Positions 22,661-35,080 of a stretch of DNA of 64,000 nucleotides are shown one piece after another. The stretch comes from Zygnema cylindricum (taxonomy: Eukaryota > Streptophyta > Zygnematophyceae > Zygnematales > Zygnemataceae), in the NCBI GenBank assembly GCA_037447655.1, contig JBBHKE010003086.1, positions 118,912-182,911 on the forward strand, in the 5' to 3' direction. The notes below the pieces were generated by a model. It was not told the origin of the DNA. It did no database searches and saw only the letters and a program-made list of their open reading frames with translations. Made by a program: the position numbers and the translations under genes. Numbering within the stretch: position 1 is the stretch's first letter; every line of letters starts with the position of its first letter.

Positions 22661-25298
22661 ACCATCCAGAAGGTAATTGAAATCAAATTGTATTCTATCG
22701 ATATTTGTAGTGTTTGTAACCTGATCTGCTTCAAGTTGTTGTGACAGCTGGCAGTGCAGGGCCTCGCCGCTTCAAGCTTCCTCGTTGTGTCGCCCTCTTG
22801 CGAATCTTTGCTTGTGGGAAAATGCAAGTGGAGTTTTTGCCACTTGAACGGCAAGACAAGGACAGGCTCCCTTGTGGTTTTACTGTCAAATGTGGGACTG
22901 CGCAATGTTTTCTTTGTCAGACATTGCCTGTTAATGTAAACTAGTGTGGTTGTTGACATGACATTACATGAACCATGTTCACCTTGTTTGACGGTGTGAC
23001 ATAAAATGTAAAAGTAATGAAGTATAGGGTGGATTTAGACAGTTTATCTTTGAAAATATCCTGTTTTAAGTGCAATTGTTCCTATTGGAGTGAACTCGAC
23101 TTTTGGGAGCATTATCTTGTCATTTGATTTCCGTCAAAAAGTTACGGGTTAATTTCAACTGCATAAATTAGCACAGAATTCAAATTGTCGCCTGATTCTG
23201 GCATCCCTAATTGCCCGGGCAAATGTAGAATCAAGGTCGCAAAGCTTGTGTTTGGGACTGCATTTGACAAACGAGGGAACCATGCCCCTCCCCCTCTCTC
23301 GTATTTGTCCTCTTTTCCTCTCAGCCTGAGGAGGGAGGGAGGGTGAGATGGGTCCAGGAGCAGGGGCAGGAGGAGGGGGAGGGAGAGGGCTCAAATGGAG
23401 GGAAAAGTAGGAGGGAGGGGGAGCGAGGGAGGGAAGGCTGAGGGAGGGAAGGCTGAGGGAGGGAAGGGAGAGCTGGCTATACTAGTGTACATTTGGATGT
23501 GTCAAATGGTGGTCTCGTGTGCTTTGTGGTTGAATAATTGTTTTCCATTTTGTGCGCTGGAGTGGTGCTAGTTAGGGTATCATTCGCTAAAGAAAAAATG
23601 TGGTGCTGGTTTGGGTTTCATATCGGTAAAGAAAAAAATGATAATCGACAATCTGTTTTTTCTCAATCCATGATAATTTTTTTTTTCGTTGATGAAAAAA
23701 TTGATGTTAAGGACAGATCCAATCATTGCAGAGCACTCCGAGCAGCGCTAAATAGACAAATTTGTAAGTATGAGTCTGGTTATTTGACGAAGTGAGGGGT
23801 ATGCGGCGCATGGAGACCAAAAGAGAGTGTCCCAAGTGGAAATGATGGCAGTAATTATGCTTGAAACTGGCAAGATTTGACGTTATTTTTTTCTCTGGAT
23901 TGTGCGGGAGTAGTACGACACCAATCCGGATCTATCAGTGTTAGCGAGACAAGTAACTGATCAATATTTGGTAATACCATTGTTGCCAATTCAAACTATA
24001 GGATATGGGTCTCTGGTATTGGTACATCAATGGTTTGAATATATTAGTTAAGAGATCTTTCTTTGACTGTTACTTTGCATCGTCAAAAATTGAAATGTTT
24101 TTATGGTTGTTGTTTCGCTGCAAAGGACTTGTTCAGTCATGTAGTTTCGCGTATCCATTGCCCATACCCAGTCACCACCGTGCATTTGTCGTGATTGTTG
24201 TTGTATGTTGCCCCTCCTCTCAAGCAAGACTCATGAGGGTGGGCACCCTTTAAGGAGTAGGACAAAATATGAGGACTCTAGGTTAAGAAGTGTTTCCGTA
24301 TAGCTCATCTGAGGGTCTGGCAAAAGTATTTAAAGCTAAGCATTTCCCATTCTAACGAGTTTCTCCGTACTTGTGGCTGGCGCTTATTTGAGCGACGGGG
24401 AGCCCTCCTGCTTCGGTCCCTACTTTTTATCGTCAACGTTTATTTGTGGCTTTACAGCGAGTGCAAGCTTTTATACTCCTTCGATCGCCTATGCTGCTAT
24501 GGATCGCCGGCGTGTTCTGGAAATTACTCAACGTGCTCTGGGGGACTTAAGAGGTTGCTTTTGTTAGATATTTTATTCTGTTGAGGTTGGGTTGGGTAGT
24601 GTAGTTTTGGTTTAAGTGTGGAGCTATGTTTTTATTTTTGGTGTTGTTGCCTCTTTGAGTGTCTTTGTTTTATGTGCCAGTTTCAGTCAATCATTGTATA
24701 ATATTTTCATCCACTTTGCTTGAACCTTTTAAAGCCACTTTGTCACCTTTTTTTTTCTTTTTTTTTCAAGACATTCAAGTTGTTTATTTCTCAGCCGAAT
24801 TTACCCAATTGACATTCTTAGAAGCAGAGACTTTGGTTTTGGAATATGAGACTTCTTTGACTTCAACATTAATAGGTGTTGCACATCTTATTCACTATCT
24901 GACACCATGCAAGTTGCAATTAAAGATTCAACGGTGTTGAAGGGAGCATGATATTTCTCAATAAGCGTGCAATGACGTAGGGTCATCTAAAACTTGCAAC
25001 GTCTCCGTATTATGAGCTACTTGTCGAAAAGTCGATAGTTTATTTAACAAAGCCTCTTCCACAACCAAGCATCTTGGAAATTCGAAGCCTCCAAACACAA
25101 ACTCTCTCCAAAAGCAAAAATGACCTCAAGATCCAAATTTGCATCTGACATGTGCAATCCAACTTCCTTATTAAACTGTACTCGTAATTATTATTTTGTG
25201 CTTCCATATTGAGGCTCAGCTGTTAAAACAGGATGTTAGTGCTGCACCTTTGCCTCCATAAACTTCCACTGTTAAGCCTATGAAATCTCAGAGAAAGT
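22661..25298. other. Spacer with coding-like patches of unknown origin
   Basis: Composition is more GC-balanced than the region to the left. Short open stretches at 22741-22944, about 23914-24052 and 24373-24567 look less random than the surroundings but match no family I recognise and have no consistent splice structure. A GGGAGG-rich tract lies at about 23325-23475 with a tandem unit near GAGGGAGGGAAGGCT. No RNA gene is seen. Confidence 0.5.
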
Positions 25299-26103
25299 TT
25301 AAAGATTCTTGTTAATATTATCGTCCTCATCGCCCCGGGTGCTGGTGTTCGGATTTGACTCAGCCATAGGAGAAAGAGGCGGTCTGTAAAACCTAAAGAT
25401 TCCAATGTCTTCGCTCCTCCAATCGGGATGAAGCTCTTCATTGGGTATTTTGGACCACTGGAATCCCTTTTCTCCAAGAACTCTGAAACACTCGACTGAT
25501 TTCTCACGAAGTTCGTAACTAATGAAAATTTGTGTCTCTGGGTTACTCAATTTTAACAAAACTTTTGCAAGATCTGCAACTATTGCAACATCAAAAAGAA
25601 GATCACTTCCGATAATAACATCAAAAGTAGTTGTTTGTCCCAATTTGCTGTCGCCTATTGAACTCCATTCTAGAACTTCCGTTTTCACTCGATCTTCCAA
25701 ATGATTGGCCAAAATATTCCGCTCTAAAGCCGCAATAAGTGGCTGTCTGTCTGTCAGAATGACGTCACCTCCTAGGGTTGTCGCAGCCAATCCAGGTAAA
25801 CCTAATCCTGCCCCAACCTCTATCACTCTCTTTCCTTTCAGCGAATCGTCAGGCCAAGCCTCCGTGTCAAACCATTTGGCCCAGAACCAGGGAGCAGTCC
25901 CACAGCCAGGCGCCCGAGAGCACGCGGCCGCCCGCCGCCTCGACCACGTCGTCGTGCTCGTAGATCCGCAGCACGCGGCCGCGCACGCCGACTTCCCGGC
26001 AGTTGCCCATGTCGAACTTCGAATGATTCGAAACGACAGTCTGCTGCAGTTCGGTTTTGGCAAAAGGGCTTGTGAAGTTGTCGAGGCGTACGTCGATGCA
26101 CAT
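25299..26103 (-). CDS. METTL21-type (methyltransferase family 16) protein methyltransferase, with one frameshift
   Basis: An intronless frame starts at ATG 26103, the first Met after an in-frame stop, and reads into a premature TGA at 25867-25869. Removing one base near 25875-25877 joins it to a frame running to the stop at 25299, giving about 267 residues. The upstream part ends SGAWLWDCSLVLGQ, the WD...L block typical of the family. The downstream part continues WFDTEAW and then KRVIEVGAGLGLPGLAA (SAM-binding motif I), VILTDRQP (motif II) and DVIIGSDLLFD (post-motif II). Family members transfer methyl groups from SAM to lysines, or histidine, of chaperones and translation factors. The substrate here is unknown. 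The C-terminal tail is acidic and Asn-rich. The extra base may be a sequencing error, since both halves otherwise look well conserved, or a recent disabling mutation. A MITE lies 200 bp upstream of the start. Confidence 0.75.
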
Positions 26104-26303
26104 GTGACGACGACGAGCGGATGCCGTTTGACGCCCTTCTATTCATGGCTTGGGTATTCGTCACGTCGTACCCTCGTGGAGTCATCATAATTACTAAACC
26201 GTCAATCGCTAATAGCGTAATTATTAGAGCAGACTAAAAATAGTATCATTAACTCTATTTCGGGTTCAAGGGCCTAGCACCACCAGAAATTAACGTCGAT
26301 TTA

Positions 26304-27037
26304 GGGTGAAGTTCCATCATACGTTTCTGTAATTGTACAGCAAACTCTACAGACCGGGTCGATTGAGTCGATGTTCCATCACGTAGAGTCTGTAAGCCAC
26401 GTGTTCTATACTGGCGCCACGCAAGCTACAATCCGATATTGAATATCTTTCGTATTTTTAGCACCAACAAACTTAACTTTAAATCTTGGCTCAGGTACCA
26501 TGTACCTGCGTACGAAGTAATCATAAGACAAAACTATTATACTTTTGCCAGACGCCAATCTGTACACCACCTCATTTTTTAGGGTTTCAGTTTTCGAACA
26601 TAACGAAAGTCCTTTGAGAGAAATAGTGTGACGAACAAAAGTTACCGAAAATAGCGTGACGAGGGAATGTTACGATATTTCGTTTTTATTTTCTGTTGTA
26701 TTTTGGAAATCGCGTGTCATGTGCAAATCTTAAGATTTTTCGTTGGTTTTGCATCATGACACGTAGCTTAATCGTCCAACGTGTCACGATTTTTTTTTTC
26801 CTGTATCTTCCAACCCACCTCCTCGAGGTGGGTTGACAGTTACAGAAAAAAACGAAGCGAACTCCTCGCACATGAACATCCGACGACCACTATTACCTCC
26901 AAGACCTTCGGAGAGTATCGGCAAGATCCTCTGTAATGTTGTTTTTCATATAAAAACAAAATAGGGAGTACGATTTGGTACGGAGGGTCGCAGATTTCTG
27001 TAAACTACGCCACTTTTCGCCTGATGGAACGTCACCC
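26304..27037. mobile_element. Tourist-like MITE, 734 bp, TTA target duplication
   Basis: Ends GGGTGAAGTTCCATCATACG (26304-26323) and, inverted, GGGTGACGTTCCATCAGGCG (27018-27037) match at 17 of 20 positions. TTA flanks both sides (26301-26303 and 27038-27040). TTA/TAA duplications with GG-starting TIRs are the pattern of PIF/Harbinger (Tourist) MITEs. No transposase is encoded. The interior repeats a GTTCCATCACGTAG-like motif (about 26372-26387). A MITE end resembling the 20331 family abuts it at about 26197-26215. Confidence 0.75.
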
Positions 27038-27483
27038 TTATACATTTAACATCAATTTATAATTTTGGATACACATTCCCATATTGTAGTTATAGCCGGC
27101 CTAGTCAACCTTTGAACATGTGAGAACAGGTTCGCCGATTTTCTCCAGTCTTTATTTTTACCAGAATCAAATCTGAGTTCGCTTTCTCTTGTCTACGCAC
27201 TCACTTTCACGTGTCGCGTGATGACACAGTTGATAGATTTTTCGTTTTCTGACTACCCTTCGCTCGTACGCCACGGCAATGCTTCTGAAAAACGTGAAAC
27301 TGGATCTTAAGAAAATCCATCGAGATTACTCTTTCGTAAGCTTTGGCGGAAAAGGTTCTTACAACTTTTCGAGACGTTTCGCGCACGGCGAACGGGTCCA
27401 CGTCGCCCCCGCTTCCCGCTTTCTCCGCGCGACCGTATGTTTAGGGTTTTATATTTCTTTCTGTTTTTTTATATTAAAAAAAC
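27038..27483. other. Spacer between two transposons
   Basis: Contains a GC-rich stretch (about 27355-27440) with an open frame from 27279 that I do not recognise. No other feature. Confidence 0.5.
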
Positions 27484-28983
27484 TAGTGTTGTGTATCGGT
27501 AAAGATTTGCCGATAACCGATATGGGGATTTTTTCGGGTAGGCGATAAGCGATATATCGCTATCAGTATTATCGCCGATAAATACCCGATATTTATAAAT
27601 ACCCGATATTTATCAGGTATTATCGGAGATAACACCGATATCGACAATTATTGATGATATCTATAATACCGTACAAATAAATGTACGGCCAGTACACTCA
27701 ACTGTACGTGTTAGGGTAAGGTTCCATTATGGAAAAAATGTCGTTGTCTACTGAAAGCCGTACTCTTTTGTACATTGCCATACCAAAAAAAAAAAATGTC
27801 AGAAAACAAGCCTACTGAATGAGGGATTTGATTCTCCACGTTTATGGGCGTAAACTTGGACCGTCGGATGCATATTCGGATACTCCATCGTCTGACACTT
27901 TCAATTCGCAACAAGTGGCTCGGAGTAGGTCAATTCTTAGCGCCTGAACGAATAGCATCGTGCCCCGTGGAAAAGTGAGCAAATATCCACGATGACCGCA
28001 CGACCAGGTGGGTACACGTCGCATATGACATGTGCCTTCCGCCATGGAGGATGAGAGGCCATCGGAAGATGCAATAAAATATTTGACAGAGGATATTGTT
28101 TCACGCGTCTGTTGCCATCCACTTACCATTTTGACATTTTTGTACGCGTTTACAAATCTTAAGTTTCATCCGCCCGTACAGATTTTATTAAATACGTCAT
28201 ACGAGTCACTTTTTACCTTCGCCGGTGCGAATATGTGGTCACAATCTGCTGTCACAAAATCTTTGAAGATTTATAGAATCTTATTCATCTATTACGTGGA
28301 CTAATAAAATTTTGCCACGCAAATAAATTGTCGGTTACTGACCCGACACAATGGAACGATGGCTTCAATAAACGAATTTTTTACATTTACTGAGACCGCC
28401 TTATGGAACAACGCTCTTATTCCAAGGACGCGCCGCGAACCCCCTTCCCCCCGATTTCGGTAAAAAATCGCGATATTTCTAATTTAAGGGGGTTTTACTT
28501 GGGTAACCCCCTTAATGAATGTCCTTTTGGCTGTTATTTTTTTATGAATGGCAATTAATGGCGGCAGTATGACAGATTTGTTCATCTACTTTGTCCGTCT
28601 GTTCGTCTAGTTTTTAAAAAAGTTTGATTTTACAAATTTACAATGTAATTATTTTTTTTCGTTTCGGTACTATAATATTATAACTATAAATTATTATTTT
28701 AGATTTGTCAACGTTTATGTGCCGCGCTATCCGTAATAAATTTCAGTTAAACAGTATGCGGAACAAACTCTTACACGTGGCATACCACGCTATATAAAGT
28801 AATTCATTATAATACAGTATATTATAAAGTACTATTGTATGCATACTATATTTTTTTTAAGTTATCGCCGATATGGAATTTGTTGGTCTCGGACCGATAT
28901 ATCGGGACCTCTGACTGTTCGATAACCGATAACTATCGGTATCGGTGTTATCGCGATAATTTTTTTACCGATACACAACACTA
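27484..28983. mobile_element. Non-autonomous hAT-like element
   Basis: Identical 20-bp termini TAGTGTTGTGTATCGGTAAA at 27484-27503 and, inverted, 28964-28983. The T-A-G-x-G start fits hAT TIRs. Flanks are A-rich (AAAAAAAC on the left, a run of A then C on the right), consistent with an 8-bp duplication blurred by poly-A. Subterminal regions are packed with CCGATA/TATCGG repeats. No transposase; without the nested MITE the element is about 800 bp. Confidence 0.8.
27714..28416. mobile_element. Second Tourist-like MITE nested in the hAT-like element (degraded)
   Basis: The left end GGGTAAGGTTCCATTATGG is preceded by TTA (27711-27713). The right end, inverted, reads GAGCGTTGTTCCATAAGG and is followed by TTA (28417-28419). 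Length 703 bp, close to the 734-bp copy at 26304, with the same GTTCCAT core, so probably an older family member. Confidence 0.55.
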
Positions 28984-29626
28984 AAAAAAAACAAAAAACA
29001 AATGACCCTAACCCTATAAACCCTATTTTAGATACCCGATTACGGCCTTTGTTTGGGTGTGCGGGACGGGTCCCGCGAGGTGCCGAAGGTCCCGCAAATG
29101 TATGGAGGCTTGCTCGATACCCATACTGTACAGGACAGTCTTATCTGGCACATGTAGAAATGTCAGGCCGTCAAGTTTACTCGCAGCTCGTACAATTTGC
29201 ATGTATATTTGTACGGCTGAATGTAAAGTGACGTCAGGACAGTTATCAATTCGGGGGGCATGGATTTAATTTGAGAAATGTAAAATACTAAAATCTCTGG
29301 TTGGAGTTAACAACTGTTGGGGTCGTATCTCCAACAACAATCTTGGAGCTTTCTGTTCGTCATGTAATGTCAACTTCCCACGTGCGAAAACTCGCAGGCC
29401 TCGCTTCGTGGACTCCCTCTTTCTATAAAGCGCGTTCCAGGCGACATTGTCGATTCTTTTTCCTGCAGGTCTTCTTCCGACTGCAGATGCGCGCGACTGC
29501 CCTGTCTTTCCTTTGTCCTCGCGCGACTATCCACAGGCTACGTGACGACGCTAAAAATCTGTTTCCTTCTAATCATCCATTTTATTCTTGTCAACTGTTG
29601 TTTCTTGAACGAGCATTTTGCCAGTC
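28984..29626 (+). promoter_or_regulatory. Promoter and leader region of the shikimate kinase gene
   Basis: A TATA box (TATAAA, 29424-29429, in context TTCTATAAAGCG) lies about 200 bp upstream of the start codon at 29627. The preceding 28984-29423 holds no gene and begins at the right edge of the hAT-like element. Confidence 0.5.
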
Positions 29627-32600
29627 ATGGCTTTTTGTCTCCATGAACCAGGAGCGAGGACAGCTTTATTAGGTGTTGCCGCCTGTAAAGAATATACTGC
29701 GAATTCCGCCAACCATGGCGCCGTTGCTGTCGGTTTGCTTCCAGATAGTACTGCCATCATTCCATCAAAACACACTGTCTCTTTAAAGGCTGAAGAACCA
29801 TGGTCGACTTCTTGGAGTTCAGTAAAGCAGCAGAAGAAGGAGAGAATAGCGCATGTATCCCAGGGAAGCAAATGGCGGGCTGCTATTTGTGAATGTAAGT
29901 TGCTGAGAAGAAGGATGAAACTGAAGAAGTACAGAGCACTATCTTTCCGCCCTCTATTGCCATGCCAGTAAGAAGTATTATACATGATTCAAGGCTTCAG
30001 TCGTCTGTCTGTTGCTTCTTTTGCTTTGCGTTACAGCACAAAGCAGAAACTATTTTCTCATTGGTGTCCATAATTAGCTCTAGTCGAAGAGAATATCAGA
30101 ATGATGCTCAGTGAATTGCGTGCGATTCTGCCCCTTATGTTAATGGAGAAGTACCATGGCATAATCCGGCGGTGAATGTCAGTAGTATCTATTCAAGAAC
30201 GGCATTATTTTTCTGAAATTACCAGACTTAAGGTTTAGACTTTCTTGATTTACCCTTTTGTTGGATTTGGTGCACAGTCATTGTAACTGCAGGAGTAATG
30301 GTGAACCGCTTGAAATCTGGCATGTTTTATGCTGCTAGTGAGATGCATTGTTCAAGCCAGTTGGAATTACATAACTTTGTTCCTAAGGTGATTTAAATTC
30401 GCTCGTAAGATTATTTATACATTCCATGGATCTTCTTCCAGCTGTTCTGCAGCAGAAGCGGGAGGTGTCAATCTCGGCAGATGAGCACATACTTGTTAAG
30501 GTATGCTGGTTTTCGTGCAGGGCGTGCCGGCGATTATCAAATCTATACTTAACAATCTTTGTCATTTTTGTCGTTTATTGTGAAGCATTCAAAACCCATA
30601 TGGCTGTCTGTTTGCAATGAAACATTATGTAGATCCTTACCAACGTGAGAGTAATTGTAAGTACAGCATTCTATATTTGACAGCTGTTGTCTTTTACTCA
30701 GGGTGTCTTTTGTTTCATGGTGGTTTCAGTGAGTTCATGTAGCCTAACCATTTCGCAGATGCATTTGCTCTCATAAGGTACTGTGACACATTAGCTGAAC
30801 GAGTTCCATTAGAATTCTCGTCTTTTTGGCTTTTCAGTAAGAATAGCATGCTTGAAGCTGCTGAGCAAGGGTTTGAATCAGCAGGTCTGTTGTTCATGTG
30901 GTCGAGTTTTTTCTGATAAACTGATTCCAACATTTTTGGTCTGATCCGCTGTTGTGCATGCCCGCAGAGGAAGGCTCAGGAGGTCGGAGCCCAGCTTCGT
31001 GGCACAAGCATCTTCCTTGTAGGTGAGAAGCCAGCTTAGCTAGCTGATGATGCTCTCTTTTCAAATTGGCTTTTTGATGATATTTCATCACTTGTACCAT
31101 GAAGTAAAATGGTATTAGCAGAAACATAGATTGCAAAAGAATTTTCTAATGTCGGCTTGCGGGTCTTTTTATTAATGCTTTTTAGAGCCAGTGGTGATTA
31201 TAGAGACTTTTGTCCAACGCCGAGTGCTACGTCAATGGAGCATCCTTGCATTTCAATTCCTGAATGTAGGTCATTAATTGTACAGAAATGCTTGTAATAG
31301 GAAACAAAGGGAAGGTTCAAGGAGAAAAACAAGTAAAAAGTATAGTAAAAAGAAATTTGACACAATAGAAGGGATGGTAATAGCAATCGCTTTTTAGTTG
31401 AGAGTTCAGCGGACTGTGAGACTATGAAGCACGTCAGATCTTAAGTTATCTTGTCTGATTGTATCGCTTATTACTCAACAATTACTCAGTAATTATTAAT
31501 TACTTCACATTACGATATTTTTTTTAAATTTGGGGCTGTTCCACATTATGGAACTGTCTGTATTGGAGGTGTTTGGCATCTGATGTATGCATGACTCCTT
31601 GAAGGTGTTCAAATAATGGCTCTCAAGGATTTCTTTTCTGAGATGTTGATTGCATGTGACTTAAAATGAGAACGTTATAATATTTTGAAGTACCATAGGT
31701 TGGCCTGAGGCCTTTGCCATTTGTCAAAATGCTGCGGAGTCCATGTAATGTAAGAGGTGGTCCAGAGCGGGGTATGTCCTGAAATTGAAGAAGCTTCCAA
31801 TGAAGTGAGTTTGACAACAATTGTTGATTAGCTGATGGATGTGGGCAGTATTAATGATGGTACAATGTTTAGATGCCTTTTTGATAGTACACATCCTACT
31901 AGCGATTTCCTATTTGCCGGTTGGCCTGCCTTGACTGCGTGAATAATTTGGGATGGCTTACAGAATTTCTGACAGCATGTGTTTTAAATCGAATTCAGGA
32001 ATGATGGGGAGTGGCAAGACCACTGTTGGCCGAATTTTGGCGGCTGCCTTGGACTATTGCTTCTTTGACAGGTGAATGACTGGAAGTATTGTTTCAATGT
32101 AACAGTCAGTGTATCATGAAGCACACCCCATTGAAGTTGTGCCCTGTGTTGTTGACTGATATCAAGCAGTGCAGGTTCAGAACATGCAAGGCAAGATCCT
32201 CAGACGTTGCCATGGCTCAGTTGCATCCTGTGACCCCCAGTTGACTGAGTCGTAACGGTTGTGAATTTAGAAACACCCAGAAGTGGATAATGATTTGATA
32301 TGATGGATGTTTATACGGCTTTTGGAGTATGCAGTGACTCAGTGGTGGAGCAAGCAGCTGGCGGTGCATCAGTTGCAGATATTTTCCATGAGAATGGCGA
32401 GGAAGCTTTTCGAGACGTCGAGGTAGGGATCTGCACAAGCGCTAGTTCAGCTGAGATGGATTTGAAAGACACACAAAATGTGGAAGCACATGCGAAGTTG
32501 TGTTTGCACACTATTGGACGTTCATAAGCGATAGATTTGTAGAGGTTCATATTTGCTTTTTATGCCACTTTCTTTTAGTGTCCTTGGAGTAAGGGTGTAT

Positions 32601-35080
32601 TTGTAAGAAGAGACTTGCTATGACTAGCATTTTTGAAAATAGGGTCGTCTGTATTTTTTTATTTGCTGGAGGAGGTGAAAGTTTTTCATCATTTTCATCT
32701 TCAGGAAAGACTTCTAAGTGTTGAATTAGCTGCTTAGAATCCACCGAAATGCGAGAGCATCGACGAACTCAATCCATTCACAAGCAATTGTTTCCTTCAT
32801 TGTTGTGATATAAGTGCAGTCTGCATGTTTTCAATCAGGCCCATTTTTTCTCCCTGTGGGAATTGGGTGCCTTAAGCATAGTTATAAGCGGGACAAACCA
32901 TTATTAGCTGCCTCTGATGCGCATAACATCAATATTTATGCAAGCAATGTTAGTTCTAAAGGCTTTCCTTTCCTTTGAAGGTCCTGAGGCGAACATTGTG
33001 ATTTACTCATGCATTCAACTGTGGTTATTTTCTGGCCTTGCGATGTTGCTTGTGACCAAGATGCCTATGAATTCCTCCAATTTAATTATTCTCTGCTGCT
33101 GTACCCAAGTAGTTTAGCTCAAGCAGTAACATACAGCAAAACGCAACCCATAAACAGGCTGCTCCCACCCATGCTTCTTGTGGAATCTAACAAGGTATAG
33201 ACTTTCTGAATTTAGCAAACAAAGAAAACTTATCAAGGACAAACTCACCAGAAGTACAAACTGACCAAAACATCGGTTAAAATTGTCAGTTTTGCACTTC
33301 TGCTGGTTGTGAACCGTTCGCGGTCATTTCTATCACCCAAACACTCGAACGCAGCTTAGTTATATACGGAGATTGACTTAGTCGATTGTTGATATTACTA
33401 TGCATTATGCCTGATGGGTTGGAACCTACAGAGCCAGGCAATTGCACAGCTTTCATCCATGTGCCGCCTTGTTGTTGCGACTGGTGGTGGGGCTGTTGTT
33501 CGACCGGCTAATTGGTGTGTTTCTACTCTTGTTTGTACTATATCCATTGTGACTGCCATCACGTATTTATGAACTGCAAACACTGCTCATGCACTTAATG
33601 CGTGGTTTTACCCTCACATAATGCATCTTTTTTCTTTGTCCTCCCTTTAGCTATCATGTTTGGTTGGTTGATTATCGTTCGTTTGATATTCAGATGCCAA
33701 TAAGGCAGAGTTGGTTCTGGGAAGAGCAGGGGCAGGATGAGGGACGGAATCACAGTATGGCTGAATGTGCCTCTTGAGGCCCTGGCAATGAGGATAGCGG
33801 CAGCTGGGACAGCGTCACGCCCAAAACTTGGAAATGTTGAAACAAGTCATGACAGCTACTCCATGGTAAGCCATGTGGTCTTTCATCCGCACCCCAAAAA
33901 TTTAAATGCCCATGGAGGCAAAAGAGGAGCAAGAATTGGGTCCACAAAACGGCATAGATGTCAAGACGGAGAGGCAGTATACTGCCCATCGGCTTTTTGT
34001 TTCTCAGATGATATTGGATTTATAGCAGTTGTCTTGCTCAAATGAAAAATGTAGGTTTGTCATTCACTTTTAGACAGTTTCACTTGTGTGCATTCTGCCA
34101 GACTTCATAACTTTAACTTTCTCCTCCTGTTGGGTCATTTTTCTGCGTCTCTCGTCCTCTTCTTGCATACTCGTGTGTGTCAAAACGCTGGTTGTCTTTA
34201 GTGCTGGTTGTCCATGGGCCTCAATGTCTTGCTCTTGGTGGATGGAACAGGCTTTGGAGAAACTTTCATCGATATTTGAGGAGCGTCAGGCACTGTACAG
34301 ACCAGCTGATGCTGAGGTGTCTCTACAAGGTTCTGACTCGTGCTATAATTTGTTTCCAAGTTTATCACTACTACTAGAAAATCATTGATCACTGGGTTAC
34401 TTCTTTTTGGCAGTGTCACAGTGTTTCTTGTCAGTTGAAGCATTGATTAGGCACGAGTTACCAGCTGAGTGTTGTGGGCCTTCGTGGTGTATAGATAAAT
34501 ATCCATGGCTTTATAATTCTCAAATGTGAGGGTATGCAAATTGGTGTCCATTTGTGCATTTTTCATTTTGTTTGATTATAACCATGGTGCATTAGGAGTC
34601 ACTGATGTTGTAGAGCAAGCGCTGAACAGCCATCACCAAACTAATACTTTTATCTGAAAGACTCATGTTTACTGTGGTTCTCTGGGAACTAACTGATGTT
34701 GGGGACGAATGGATTTGTAGGCATCGCGACGGAGATGGGGAGTGTTGCTGTGCACACCATCACTCCCGACAGAATTGCCCTTCAGGTAACTTCCAGACCA
34801 TTTCTGGCCCGGCTAATACTTCAAAAAACGCTCTGGCCTACGAGGTCAAGGTCTACAGTTTATATAATAAAGTTTATTATTGTCTTAGAAGAATTTGAAA
34901 AACTTAACAGAGGAAGGTTGACTCATGCACTCGGTTTGAACAACATTTCTGTTGGCCAGGGGCCCTATGTGAACTGTGTTCAGAGATGGCTAAGGTTTTT
35001 GGTTTTGTACCCAGGTCTTGGAGGAGATTGAAAAATTGATCCAGATGAGGAAAATGGAGGACAATGCGAGGCGTATGTAA
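29627..35080 (+). CDS. Shikimate kinase, plastid-type (SK, or a catalytically complete SK-like paralogue)
   Basis: Ten exons joined in phase: 29627-29894, 30442-30500, 30968-31022, 31999-32071, 32335-32422, 33432-33514, 33736-33865, 34251-34329, 34721-34785, 35015-35080 (TAA). The product has 321 residues. The first 110 are poorly conserved with many Ala, Ser and basic residues, fitting a transit peptide. The kinase core follows: the P-loop from G128 (MMGSGKTT at 129-136), FFDSD (149-153) and FRD (177-179) for shikimate contact, [10 protein letters not shown] (197-206), the lid motif TASRP (234-238) and EERQALY near 262. It phosphorylates shikimate to shikimate-3-phosphate on the route to chorismate and aromatic amino acids. 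Plant SKL1 and SKL2 are close relatives that have lost this activity, but all the usual ATP- and shikimate-binding residues are visible here, so I favour true SK. The exon 1 donor GTAAGT at 29895 was chosen because it alone keeps phase with exon 2. Confidence 0.9.
31023..31998 (+). other. Third intron of the shikimate kinase gene
   Basis: 976-bp intron with ordinary AT-rich sequence. No nested gene or repeat is recognised. The 909-bp intron at 32423-33431 is similar. Confidence 0.8.

Noticed and set aside
24373-24567. GC-richer 64-codon frame
   Set aside because: Looks somewhat protein-like but matches no family I know and has no start or splice context; left within the unassigned spacer.
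29895-29971. Continuation of shikimate kinase exon 1 to the GTAAGA at 29968
   Set aside because: That donor leaves phase 2, which matches no acceptor of exon 2; the GTAAGT at 29895 keeps the frame.
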